DNA of 64,000 bases. Source: Microbacterium oxydans (GTDB taxonomy: Bacteria; Actinomycetota; Actinomycetes; Actinomycetales; Microbacteriaceae). The stretch is from assembly GCF_006540085.1 (NCBI RefSeq), contig NZ_BJOG01000004.1, forward strand, positions 1 to 64,000, written 5' to 3'. Below, piece after piece: positions 19,665 through 28,033 of this stretch. The translations under genes were made by a program, and so were the position numbers. Below the pieces are notes generated by a model. That model was not told the origin of the DNA. It made no database searches and saw only the letters and a program-made list of their open reading frames with translations. Numbering within the stretch: position 1 is the first letter of the stretch; each line of letters starts with the position of its first letter.

Positions 19665-20255
19665 TCATCCGTCGTCATCGAAGGAGAGTGCCACGAGCGT
19701 GCGGCCCGGCTTGAGCTCGGCCCGTTCCATGAAGCCGGCCGCGAGGAATGTTCCGAGAGTGCCGTGGAAGAGGTCGTTGGAGCGCTGCTTCTCACCGCGG
19801 GTGTCGACGGGATACCCCTCGATGAGGCGCGCCCCGGATTCTCGGGCGTACTCCACGGCCGCGCGCAAGAGCTCGAGGTTGAGCCCGCTGCCACGGTGCT
19901 CTCGGCGCACCACGAAGCACGTCACCGCCCAGACCGACTCGTCTTCGAACGGCTCGGTGCTCGCCGCAGCGATGATACGCGTGCGAGGAACCCGGGCTTG
20001 GCGCGTGCGGGGGCCGATACGGATCCAACCGGCAGCCTCGCGATCGACGTAGGCGACGATCCCTGGAGGTGGCCCCTCGTCGATCTCGGTGCGGAACATC
20101 TCGGTGCGCTGCGGCGTCGTGGTCGCGTTCCAGTCCTTATTGCTCAGCACCGGCCAGATGCACTGGCAACTGGCGCCGTCTCCGCCACCCGTGAGCGCGT
20201 GCTGGACATCGTCCCAGCGCGCCATCGTCGCCAGCTCGGTCGTGATCGTCGCCAT
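19665..20255 (-). CDS. GNAT family N-acetyltransferase
   Basis: This 196-residue protein shows the GNAT core: WAVTCFVVRREHRGSGLNLE contains the acetyl-CoA pyrophosphate loop (R-x-x-G-x-G-like), followed by AAVEYARESGARLIEGYP. The N-terminal CQCIWPVLSNKDW is typical of a subgroup found in actinobacteria. Substrate unknown. It stands alone, divergent from the tRNA genes. Confidence 0.82.
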   Translation of the reverse strand: MATITTELATMARWDDVQHALTGGGDGASCQCIWPVLSNKDWNATTTPQRTEMFRTEIDEGPPPGIVAYVDREAAGWIRIGPRTRQARVPRTRIIAAASTEPFEDESVWAVTCFVVRREHRGSGLNLELLRAAVEYARESGARLIEGYPVDTRGEKQRSNDLFHGTLGTFLAAGFMERAELKPGRTLVALSFDDDG

Positions 20256-20323
20256 GACGCGACGCTACGCGGGGCATCCGACACTCGCAACGCCTCGGTT
20301 CGCGGAGGGGGTGCGGATACGGC

Positions 20324-20329
20324 TAAGAT
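20324..20329 (+). promoter_or_regulatory. -10 element for the tRNA-Pro region
   Basis: TAAGAT lies 33 bases before the first tRNA-like sequence. The -35 region (around TTCGCG) is weak. Confidence 0.35.
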
Positions 20330-20361
20330 AGGGGAGTTGCCTGCGCGAGAGCGCAGAACAA

Positions 20362-20431
<70 letters not shown>

Positions 20432-20452
20432 AATAACTGAAAATCGATGCCA

Positions 20453-20526
20453 CGGGATGTGGCGCAGCTTGGTAGCGCACCTGACTGGGGGTCAGGGGGT
20501 CGCAGGTTCAAATCCTGTCATCCCGA
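20453..20526 (+). tRNA. tRNA-Pro, anticodon GGG
   Basis: All arms fold: acceptor CGGGATG/CATCCCG with discriminator A, D arm GCGC...GCGC, anticodon stem CCTGA/TCAGG with loop CTGGGGG (anticodon GGG at loop positions 3-5), and T arm GCAGG/CCTGT (one G-T pair) with loop TTCAAAT. CCA is not encoded. It is the probable integration target of the element that follows. Confidence 0.93.
20490..20526 (+). other. Probable left attachment site (attL)
   Basis: The 3' half of the tRNA-Pro gene lies 209 bases from the end of an integrase gene that reads toward it, the usual arrangement for tyrosine-integrase elements. The exact core is unknown because I found no matching repeat elsewhere in the window. 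Confidence 0.4.
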
Positions 20527-20531
20527 CAGAA

Positions 20532-20565
20532 AAGCCCCGATGAGAAGCCATTTTCATCGGGGCTT
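20532..20565. terminator. Hairpin between tRNA-Pro and integrase
   Basis: AAGCCCCGATGA and TCATCGGGGCTT form a perfect 12-bp stem with a 10-base loop. No long T run follows on either strand. It would serve the tRNA and, from the other side, the element operon. Confidence 0.7.
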
Positions 20566-20734
20566 CGTCATGTCTGGCGACGGGTTTTTGTTGGTCCCCC
20601 TCTGGTCCCCTCGCCAAGGCATCGATGCCGGCTCACAGACGTCGGAGGGCGTATCTGGCTCTCTGGAGGTCGTTGCCTGTGGATAAGGGGACCAAAAGGG
20701 GACCAGAGCCTCCGTCGTGGCTCCCGGCTCCCCG

Positions 20735-21961
20735 TCACAGTGACCTCGAGGCCCCGCGCCGGCTCGGTCTGCTGGCCTTGGCGGATCGGGCAAGGAAGGC
20801 GTTGGCCTGCTCCGCAGCGGAGGCGAGGTGGCGGTCGTCGGGGTGCAGGTATCCGCGGGTGGTCTCGACGGAGGCGTGGCCGAGGATGTCCTGAAGGACG
20901 TGCAGCGGGATGCCGGCGTCCGCCATCCACGTCGCGCCGGTGTGCCGGAGGCCGTGCCGGGTAAGGTCGGGCAGGCCGAGATCGCTGACGATCTGGTCCC
21001 AGTTCGTCGCGTCCCGCACGGTCGCGGTCGTGAGAGCGCCGCCCTTCGGGCCGACCAGCAGCCGATCCTCGGGCTCTTTCCCCTCCGTGAGCCGCTCAAG
21101 AACCGGTCGGAGCGGGTCGAGGATCGGGACGCGGCGTTCTCTGCGGCCTTTGGTCTGCTTCGTGATGAGCCCGCCTTTGCCGGGGTAGGTCTGCCGCGCG
21201 ATCACCACGATGTTCTTGTCGAACCGGACGTCACCGGCCTGAAGGCCCGAGACCTCGGAGGAGCGCGCTGCGAGGAGGGCGGCGAGCATGACGAAGTCGG
21301 AGTACGACTGGTGGACCTTCCCGCAGGCTTCAGCGAGCTTCGTCAGCGTGCCCATGTCCGGGATCGCATGGGCGCGTGGGGAAGCATCCTCCGCAGGCTG
21401 GAGACGGAAGGCATTGCGGTTCAGGCTGCGCTTGGCACGGTTCTTCGCGGGGTTGATCGGGATGAGCCCGTCGCGCACTGCTTCGTCGAGGACCCGCACG
21501 AGAGGTGCGATCGAGTTCTTGATCGTTGACGCCCCATGCCGTTTCTCCCAGGCATCGATGGTGCGGTCGATGATCCCGGCGGTGATCTGCGTGACGGGTA
21601 GGTGCCCGAGGGCAGGTAGCACGCGGAGCTTGAGCCCGTACCCGTAGGTCTCCCCGGTGGAGGTGGGGTCGAGGCCGCGCGCCCATCGGTCGCCGATCGT
21701 GGTGACGAACTCGGTGAGCGTCATGGACACGTCCATGCCCTTGGCCGAGGACTGCCGCAGCGAGTCGAAGAACTCATGCGCTGCAGCCTCGTCAGCGACG
21801 ATCTCGGAGCGGATGATGCGGCGTTTGCTGATCGGGTCCGTCCAGCGGGCACGGGCGCGGATGCCGTAGGAGCGACGTTCCAGGTCGGTGGAGATCCTCA
21901 CGCCGACCGGAGGCACCGGCTTCGGTTGCGCGTGCGGGAGCGGCTCAGCCTTCCTGGGCAT
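20735..21961 (-). CDS. int: Tyrosine-type integrase of the element
   Basis: This 408-residue integrase has an N-terminal arm-binding region, a SAM-like core-binding domain (about 80-170) and a catalytic domain with Arg in LAARSSEVSG, HGLRHTGAT, GHASVETTRGYLH and its Tyr. It would integrate the element at tRNA-Pro. The basic tail KASRPSRRGASRS is unremarkable. The start lies inside the upstream excisionase-like gene (17-base overlap), so both come from one message, and the gene reads toward the attachment site. Confidence 0.92.
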   Translation of the reverse strand: MPRKAEPLPHAQPKPVPPVGVRISTDLERRSYGIRARARWTDPISKRRIIRSEIVADEAAAHEFFDSLRQSSAKGMDVSMTLTEFVTTIGDRWARGLDPTSTGETYGYGLKLRVLPALGHLPVTQITAGIIDRTIDAWEKRHGASTIKNSIAPLVRVLDEAVRDGLIPINPAKNRAKRSLNRNAFRLQPAEDASPRAHAIPDMGTLTKLAEACGKVHQSYSDFVMLAALLAARSSEVSGLQAGDVRFDKNIVVIARQTYPGKGGLITKQTKGRRERRVPILDPLRPVLERLTEGKEPEDRLLVGPKGGALTTATVRDATNWDQIVSDLGLPDLTRHGLRHTGATWMADAGIPLHVLQDILGHASVETTRGYLHPDDRHLASAAEQANAFLARSAKASRPSRRGASRSL

Positions 21962-22160
21962 GGCTGTGCTCCAGCCCCGCCAGCCAGGCGTCGACCGCGT
22001 CGATGCGGTACCGGGCGATCCCGCCCAGCCGCAGGAACGGCGGCCCCTGACCAGCCGAACGCCACCTCGACAAAGTCGACTCGGACACCTTGAGATAGGC
22101 GGCGATCTCGCGACTGTCCATGAGAGGGGAGACCACGATCGTGCCGCCGGTATCGCTCAT
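21945..22160 (-). CDS. Excisionase-like helix-turn-helix protein
   Basis: This 71-residue protein has a winged helix-turn-helix of the MerR/Xis type: MDSREIAAYLKVSESTLSRW followed by GPPFLRLGGIARYR and DAVDAWLAG. Proteins of this kind beside tyrosine integrases direct excision. Its stop lies within int and its start overlaps the upstream gene by four bases. Confidence 0.85.
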   Translation of the reverse strand: MSDTGGTIVVSPLMDSREIAAYLKVSESTLSRWRSAGQGPPFLRLGGIARYRIDAVDAWLAGLEHSHAQEG

Positions 22161-22738
22161 GCGACTTCTCCGGTGTTCGGGTTGAGCCCGGCATAGAAGT
22201 CGTCCTCGGCCTGGCGGCGCGCGGCGACATCGTCGAGGACGAACTGCACGAAGTCCTGATCCCGGTGAGCGATGATCGTGTCCTCGACCGGGCCTGCCGG
22301 GTCCTCCCCGGGCCAGGTGGTTTGCCGGGTCGGGCGGTCTCGGTCGAGCCGGGTTCCGGAAGCTGCGACCCAGTCACGGAGCCGCTGGCGGGCGTCGGCG
22401 AAGTCGCGATGCCAGCCCAGCGGCGCGGAGCCGTTCTGCTCCGGGTCGTAGGCGGACAGCCAATGCAGATGCAGCGCACTCAGCTCCCACAACAGCTCCG
22501 GGTGGCGGTGCCAGAACGGCGGAACCACCGAAGCAGGCAGCCCGTAGGTGCGGCGCAGCCAGTCGACCCAGCGGTTCAGCTCCAGCCACTCGGCCTCCGC
22601 TTCCTCGCTGGTCAGGAGGTTCCAGTTGATCGGGCGCGGAGGCTCCGGGATCAGCGGCCCGTTGAACTCCTCGGACTCCTCGTCCAGGTCCGGCTCGTCG
22701 GTCTCGGGGGCGGTGTCGTTCTGGTTCATCGCGGTCAC
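22157..22738 (-). CDS. DUF4913-type element protein
   Basis: This 193-residue acidic protein has the segments NRWVDWLRRTYGLP and VPPFWHRHPELLWELSALHLHW, which I associate with DUF4913, a family common next to integrase/Xis genes of actinobacterial elements. Function unknown. Start could be the Met three residues further on. It overlaps the excisionase-like start (ATGA) and ends six bases from ssb. Confidence 0.75.
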   Translation of the reverse strand: MTAMNQNDTAPETDEPDLDEESEEFNGPLIPEPPRPINWNLLTSEEAEAEWLELNRWVDWLRRTYGLPASVVPPFWHRHPELLWELSALHLHWLSAYDPEQNGSAPLGWHRDFADARQRLRDWVAASGTRLDRDRPTRQTTWPGEDPAGPVEDTIIAHRDQDFVQFVLDDVAARRQAEDDFYAGLNPNTGEVA

Positions 22739-22744
22739 CGCCGT

Positions 22745-23197
22745 TCAGAGCCCGAGCGCCGGGGCGGTGCCCGAGCTCTCGCGATGAGCTGCGCCGGCCG
22801 CCTGTCCCACAGGCTCCTGCGTCGTGGCGGGCTGGCGGCGGGTGCGGTCGACCTCGTAGCTCGTGCGGGCGAGGTCGTGGCCGAGCTTCTTCGCGACGAA
22901 CTCCTCGGACTTGACCACCTCGCCTTCCGGCGTGGCGCGGTCGTACTCGCGGGTGTAGCCCTCGGCGACGAACTTGTCTCCCTTGGCGAGCCGGTCGTGG
23001 GCGCGCTCGGCGGTCTTCTTGAACGCCACGAGGTCGTGGAAGGTCGTCTCCGTCTGCGTGAACGACCCGTCCGGCTCCTTGCGATAGTGCTCCTGCCCGA
23101 TCTTGGCGTAGAACCGGGCATCGCCCCGCTCCGTGTAGGTGAGCTGCGGGTCGGAGGCGATGAACCCCGAGACGGATTCCTGCGTGTGGAGAGCCAT
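22745..23197 (-). CDS. ssb: Single-stranded DNA-binding protein of the element
   Basis: This 150-residue OB-fold protein contains the pattern FHDLVAFKKTAERAHDRLAKGDKF and VAEGYTREY, typical of SSB beta strands. The C terminus ends in GTAPALGL and lacks the acidic tip by which housekeeping SSB recruits partners, as often seen in plasmid and conjugative SSBs. It probably coats the transferred strand. ATG 23197 has GAAAGAGGGGC upstream. Confidence 0.82.
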   Translation of the reverse strand: MALHTQESVSGFIASDPQLTYTERGDARFYAKIGQEHYRKEPDGSFTQTETTFHDLVAFKKTAERAHDRLAKGDKFVAEGYTREYDRATPEGEVVKSEEFVAKKLGHDLARTSYEVDRTRRQPATTQEPVGQAAGAAHRESSGTAPALGL

Positions 23198-23250
23198 TGG
23201 ACTGCCCCTCTTTCTGACATCGGCGGCGACCCCACGATGGGGCCGCTCTG

Positions 23251-25047
23251 TCAGGCAGGTGCGCCCGGCGGCTCCTCCGAGCGGTGCTGCAGCGTCGCCT
23301 CGATGTCGGCCCGGTCGTCGCGCAGCTGTTTCGCGTCGGGCCGGTCGGTCCAGGTCCGCATCCGGGTGACGATGGGTGGTGCGGAGCGCAGCAGCACCAG
23401 TGCAGTCCCGAACGGGAGGGTGCGGATCGTGTCGGGCGGCATGATCGGCACGCGGCGGATGGAGCGTTGCGCGGAGCGGGAGCCGTGGTCTCCGACCGTG
23501 GTGGAGTCGGTCACCTCGTCGCGCTCGCCGATGAGCGTGGTGAGGTCGTGCAGGTCCTTGGAGTTCGACGCTCCGCCCAGGACGATCTTGACGATGGAGG
23601 CGTCCCAGATCGCGCCGGCCGCGTTTTCCGACCACTTCTCCCGCGCCTGCGCGAGGCTTTGGAGGACGGGCATCGTCGTGATCCCGGTTCCGCCGCCCTC
23701 AGCCATGAGCGTCGGTAGCGACGGCAGCGGGGCGAGGTTGCCGACCTCATCGAGCGCGAGCAGCAGTGGCGGGTCGAGGCGGGCGCCGGGGCTGGTGGCG
23801 GCGAGGCGGCGGGCAGCTTCCACGACGTCTTCCACGAACGCAGCCACCAACGCAGCGGAGTTGTTGGCGCCGGCTCCGGTGGCGAGCAGGTAAAGGGTTC
23901 CTCGGTCGCGGAGGAACGCTTCGGGGTCGAAGTCCTCGTCTTCGCGCGGCGATACGGCGTCGAGCACGCGCGGGTCTGCCAGCGCGGCCAGGGCAAGCGA
24001 GACGCCTTGCCAGATGGAGTCGCGGGTTCTGGGGTCGGAGTCGATCATCGCCTGCAACGAGTCCGCCCACCCAGTCGCGGCTCGCGGGTTCGCGGTAAGG
24101 ATCGCGACCGCGTCCGCGGCGGCGGAGGGGTCGAGGGTCCAGCGGAACAGTTCCGAGGGTGGCCGGTGGTCGAGGGCGGCGGCGTGGAGTAGCGCTTGGA
24201 GCGCGGTTCTCGTCTTGCCCTCCCAGAACCCGCCGCCCTCGACCCCGCCGGCCGAGAGACCGGTGCCGGCGGCGAGGCCGGTCGCCCGGATCATCGCCGT
24301 CAGCGGGTCCTCACACCCGCGGATGGGTGACCACCTGAGCCCGGCGGGCAGGCCTTCGGCGAGGTGCTGCGGGTCGAACACCGCGACCGGGCCGATCTTC
24401 TGCCGGGCGCGGAGGGTCGCGGTGAGGTTGTCCGGGCGGGTGCTCGTCGTGACGACTGCGCCAGGGGCGTCCAAGATGGCGTTGATGACGATGTGGGCAC
24501 CCTTGCCGGAGCGGGGCGGGCCGATCAGCAGGATGCTGTCCTCGACGGACGCCCAGACGCTCGTGCCATGTGAGGCGCCGATCCGGTAGCCGACATCCTC
24601 CGGCCGCGGCTGGTGGAGCGAGGGCCGCAGGTGACCGGCCCGGCGCAGCAGCGCCGCCTCTGAGGCGGCCTTGGCGACTTCGCTGCGGGTGGCGATCCCG
24701 GCGATGCGGTAAGGGTCCGTCTTCACGCGGCGGCCGTGCTCGCGGAAGAACCGCCACGCCCACCAGCCGGCCACCCCGGCGCCGAGGACCAGCAGACCGG
24801 CGGTGATCCAGTACGCGACGACGTTCAGGCCAGGAGCGTCGAGCGCGGCAGCGGGGTCGCCGGAGTGTAGCAGCACACCCAGGCCCGCCTCGATCCCGCC
24901 GGTGGGCTGGCCGGTCCCGGTGATCCAGGCGGCGACAGACCCGGCGCCGCGGAGGATGGCGGCGAGGACCGCGGCACCGATGAGGATGCCGATGCCGAGG
25001 TTGCTCAGCTCGTCCCCGAGCGCCCCCGCGGGCCGGGGCGTGCTCAT
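23251..25047 (-). CDS. Type IV coupling protein (TraD/VirD4-like)
   Basis: This 598-residue membrane ATPase has hydrophobic segments at ~18-40 and ~75-100, Walker A GPPRSGKG (176-183) and Walker B LLLALDEVGN. TraD/VirD4 proteins bring the relaxase-DNA complex to the secretion channel. LMAEGGGTGITTMPVLQSLA is the conserved motif after Walker B. The ATG overlaps the stop of the upstream gene by four bases. Its normal client, the relaxase, is not visible here. Confidence 0.9.
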   Translation of the reverse strand: MSTPRPAGALGDELSNLGIGILIGAAVLAAILRGAGSVAAWITGTGQPTGGIEAGLGVLLHSGDPAAALDAPGLNVVAYWITAGLLVLGAGVAGWWAWRFFREHGRRVKTDPYRIAGIATRSEVAKAASEAALLRRAGHLRPSLHQPRPEDVGYRIGASHGTSVWASVEDSILLIGPPRSGKGAHIVINAILDAPGAVVTTSTRPDNLTATLRARQKIGPVAVFDPQHLAEGLPAGLRWSPIRGCEDPLTAMIRATGLAAGTGLSAGGVEGGGFWEGKTRTALQALLHAAALDHRPPSELFRWTLDPSAAADAVAILTANPRAATGWADSLQAMIDSDPRTRDSIWQGVSLALAALADPRVLDAVSPREDEDFDPEAFLRDRGTLYLLATGAGANNSAALVAAFVEDVVEAARRLAATSPGARLDPPLLLALDEVGNLAPLPSLPTLMAEGGGTGITTMPVLQSLAQAREKWSENAAGAIWDASIVKIVLGGASNSKDLHDLTTLIGERDEVTDSTTVGDHGSRSAQRSIRRVPIMPPDTIRTLPFGTALVLLRSAPPIVTRMRTWTDRPDAKQLRDDRADIEATLQHRSEEPPGAPA

Positions 25048-25601
25048 TCGGGGTGCCCGATCGTGAAGGTGCCGGAGACCCGGCCGAGCAGGATGACCTC
25101 GCGGGTCGGGCTCCCGGCGAGCTGTGCCGCCTCGATGATGCCGCGCATGGTGCCATCCGGGGCGGCGTCGCCGTGGGCGATGACGACGGCGATCGCGACG
25201 TCCTCACCCGGCACGAACCCCTCCCCGTGCAGCACGACGAGATCCGTCGCCGGTCGGCGGGCCGGTTCCTCCGATGCCGGCTCTGGATCGGATTCGGTGC
25301 GGCGGCGCCTGCTCGGGGTGATGATGTCGGTGAACACGGTTCCTTCCGCTTCGCGCACCTCGACCCGCACCGGGGAGCGGCGCAGGTCGGTGAGCTGGTC
25401 GAGGACGCGGGCGAAGTCCTCCCGCCGCCACGGCGGCGCGAACGGCTCTGGCTCGAACGGCGCCCCGTCGACAGTGACGGTCATGCGGCCGTCCTCGGCG
25501 ATGGCGATGGCGACGAGCGGGAGCACGACCGGCACGGGCTCGACACTCCCGTCTCGAGATGCGGGTTCGCCCCAGGATCGCTTGTAGCGGGGCCGGGGCA
25601 T
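25044..25601 (-). CDS. Element protein of unknown function (185 aa)
   Basis: The first half contains MTVTVDGAPFEPEPFAPPWR and a helix REDFARVLDQLTDL; the middle is Arg/Glu/Pro-rich; the end is mixed beta. No membrane segment or known motif is visible. It is wedged with four- and one-base overlaps between the coupling protein and the VirB4-like ATPase, so it is probably part of the transfer machinery. Confidence 0.65.
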   Translation of the reverse strand: MPRPRYKRSWGEPASRDGSVEPVPVVLPLVAIAIAEDGRMTVTVDGAPFEPEPFAPPWRREDFARVLDQLTDLRRSPVRVEVREAEGTVFTDIITPSRRRRTESDPEPASEEPARRPATDLVVLHGEGFVPGEDVAIAVVIAHGDAAPDGTMRGIIEAAQLAGSPTREVILLGRVSGTFTIGHPE

Positions 25602-27148
25602 CAGGAATCCTGCCGATCGTTCGGGATTCCTGAAGGCACGTCGAGATTCCTGAACTCATGGGAATCGCTCGTCATACGGCCGGTGGTGTCGAACGCGGCG
25701 AGCTCGGCGGGGTGGAGCTGATGCTGGACGACGAAGCTGCGGTCCTTGATCCGCCAGAGCCCCTGCCCGGTTCCGAGCCCTGGGAGTAGCTTCTGCTCGG
25801 TGCCGGTGAGCCCGAGCGCGAGGGCGGTGGAGCCGAGCTGGTCCGGCTCCTGCCGGTACACGATCCGCGTCTCCGCATTCGCCAGCAACGACGAGGCGAG
25901 GGCGCGCATCGCGGTCCCGGCATCGCCGACGTTGTCCAGGTCGGAGAGCTTGTGGAAGATGAGCATGTTCGCGATCCCGAAGTGCCGCGCCAGCCTCCAC
26001 TGGGCGTCCATGCGGCGAAGCAGCGCCGGGTACTGCATGAGCCGCCACGCCTCGTCGTAGATCACCCATCGCTGTCCGCCTGCCGGGTCGGACAGGGCGG
26101 ACTCCATCCATGCGGACGAGCAGGTCATCAGCACCGAGATCAGCGTGCTGTTCTCCGCGACCCGCGACAGGTCGAGCGACACCATCGGCAACGACGGGTC
26201 GAACCGCACAGTGCTGGGCCCGTCGAACAGGCCTTGGAGGTCTCCAGCGACGAGCCGACGGAGCGCGTGGCCGACGAGCCGGCCATCTTCCGCGAGCCGG
26301 CCGTCCTCGTCGTCGACGCGGCTGGGGCTGAGGATGCGGTCGACGACCATCGGCAGGATCGGGACCTCGGCGCTCCTCACAGCGTCTTGAAGGGCGAGGT
26401 CGATCGCGGTGTGCTCCAACGGCGACAGCGCCCGATCCAGCACGGTCTCTGCGAGGGCGCCGATGAGGTCGCGGCGGCGGGAGGCGACCTGCATCGCCCA
26501 CTCCGCATCCGACACCGCAGACGGCCGGTGGCCCTCATCGAGCGGGTTGAGCCTGTTGCGCAGGCCGTGGCCAAGGATGATCGCCCGCCCGCCGACCGCC
26601 TCCGCAACACTCGTATGCTCCCCTTTCGGGTCGCCGGGAACGTAGACCCTGCGTCCGAACGGCAGGCTGCGCGTGTACAGCGACTTCGCCAGGGACGACT
26701 TGCCGCTCCCCACGATGCCGGCGAGCACGACGTTCGGCGCCGTGATGAGCCCCCGCTGATAGAGCACCCAGGGGTCGAACACGAACGATCCGCCGCTGTA
26801 GAGGTCCTGGCCGACGAAGACGCCCTGGCTGCCGAGGCCGGCTTCGGCCAGGAAGGGGTACTGGCCGGCGAGCGTCGCGGAGGTGTCCTGGTGCTTGGGG
26901 AGCCGGAACCGGCCCGGCGTCCGCAACGCCGCAGGTCCCGCCTCGCCGGCGGCGGGCAGGTAGCTCGTGCTGCGGCGTTCAGCCTGCTCCGCCTCCCACT
27001 TCGCCCGAGCTTCTAGCTTGCGATGCTGGCGGGCATCGGTCTCGACCTTCGCCGCCGCCTGCCGGCGGGCCTTGCGTGCCCGGCGCCGCTCGCCTTCGGG
27101 CCCGACGAGCACAGCGGTGTGCAGGCGGCTGTCGTCCTGCCCGGTCAC
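25601..27148 (-). CDS. VirB4-like conjugation ATPase
   Basis: This 515-residue ATPase has a basic coiled N terminus (20-60), Walker A GIVGSGKSS (144-152) and Walker B WVIYDEAWRL, followed by NMLIFHKLSDL and the arginine-rich DAETRIVYRQEP-like segment (here ANAETRIVYRQEPDQ). VirB4 proteins power pilus and channel assembly. It lacks the long N-terminal domain of classical VirB4, as in other actinobacterial elements. I set the start at GTG 27148 because it overlaps the previous stop; the open frame reaching 27688 covers another gene. Confidence 0.87.
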   Translation of the reverse strand: MTGQDDSRLHTAVLVGPEGERRRARKARRQAAAKVETDARQHRKLEARAKWEAEQAERRSTSYLPAAGEAGPAALRTPGRFRLPKHQDTSATLAGQYPFLAEAGLGSQGVFVGQDLYSGGSFVFDPWVLYQRGLITAPNVVLAGIVGSGKSSLAKSLYTRSLPFGRRVYVPGDPKGEHTSVAEAVGGRAIILGHGLRNRLNPLDEGHRPSAVSDAEWAMQVASRRRDLIGALAETVLDRALSPLEHTAIDLALQDAVRSAEVPILPMVVDRILSPSRVDDEDGRLAEDGRLVGHALRRLVAGDLQGLFDGPSTVRFDPSLPMVSLDLSRVAENSTLISVLMTCSSAWMESALSDPAGGQRWVIYDEAWRLMQYPALLRRMDAQWRLARHFGIANMLIFHKLSDLDNVGDAGTAMRALASSLLANAETRIVYRQEPDQLGSTALALGLTGTEQKLLPGLGTGQGLWRIKDRSFVVQHQLHPAELAAFDTTGRMTSDSHEFRNLDVPSGIPNDRQDS

Positions 27149-27987
27149 AGCGCCAGCCCCCGGCCGTGTGCGGAGGCGGTGCCGGGGCGGCGGGTGAACC
27201 AGTCGGCCCCGTCTCGCCCCCGACTGACCGCGGCGCCGACTGCACGCGTGGACTTGTGCGCGGCGCGTTCCGCTTCCCGCCCCGACTCCGATGCGGATGC
27301 GGAGGCCGGGGCGTCGACGCCGAGGAGTGCCGGATCGCGCATAGTGTCGTGCTCGCGCAGCAGCGAGACGTGCCCGAGGAAGGGGTTGTAGGTGAGCGTG
27401 TAGACGTCTCTGGTCGCCACCTTGTCGAGCGCACCTGCCGGGGGCTCGTCGTAGACGTATCCGTTCTCGAGCGCGGCCTGGGTGGTCTCCGCTCCGTAGT
27501 CGTGCCCGGCCAGGTGCTCGATCGCTGCATCCGTCCCGTCGCGGTCGATCAGCTCCAGCACCTCGTCGGCCTCGGAGCCTTCCAGGAACACGACGCTGAC
27601 CCACCGCCTCGCCGGGCCGTCCTCGACGGCAGGTGCTGGGTGCCAGGCGATGCGGCCGGAGTGCTGGGAGGCGGCGTCCAGCCGCCACTCCACGGTGTCC
27701 AGCAGGGTGCCGGCCTGGTGCAGCTCGTCGGCAGCCGCGAGAGCCGAGGTTGCGCCAGCGGCTTGATTCCCGGCGTCGTCGTGCGCCCTGGCGCGGGCGT
27801 TGATATGGGCGGAGGCGAGCTGGTCGAGCACTTGCCGCAGCGACCTGACGCCGGCGAGCAGCTCTCCGATCACCGGGTAGGTGTCGGCGGGGCTCGCGAA
27901 CGTCCGGGTCGCGTGGGCCAGGCCCCGCAGCGCGGCGGACGCCTCAGCGGCGTCCGCGAGCGGGTCATCGAAGATCGGCATGATCAA
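27145..27987 (-). CDS. Element protein of unknown function (280 aa)
   Basis: Residues 15-120 are predicted helical, including HATRTFASPADTYPVIGELL; the middle carries WVSVVFLEGSEADEVLELID, and YTLTYNPFLGHVSLLREHDT follows. The tail is charged and low in complexity. No catalytic motif is seen. It sits between the SCO6880-like and VirB4-like genes, with stop and start overlapping. The second Met (MPIFDD) is an equally good start. Confidence 0.65.
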   Translation of the reverse strand: MIMPIFDDPLADAAEASAALRGLAHATRTFASPADTYPVIGELLAGVRSLRQVLDQLASAHINARARAHDDAGNQAAGATSALAAADELHQAGTLLDTVEWRLDAASQHSGRIAWHPAPAVEDGPARRWVSVVFLEGSEADEVLELIDRDGTDAAIEHLAGHDYGAETTQAALENGYVYDEPPAGALDKVATRDVYTLTYNPFLGHVSLLREHDTMRDPALLGVDAPASASASESGREAERAAHKSTRAVGAAVSRGRDGADWFTRRPGTASAHGRGLAL

Positions 27988-28033
27988 GGCTCCTCACAAG
28001 AAGGCGTGACGGTTGGTGAGCAGGTGCGCCGAG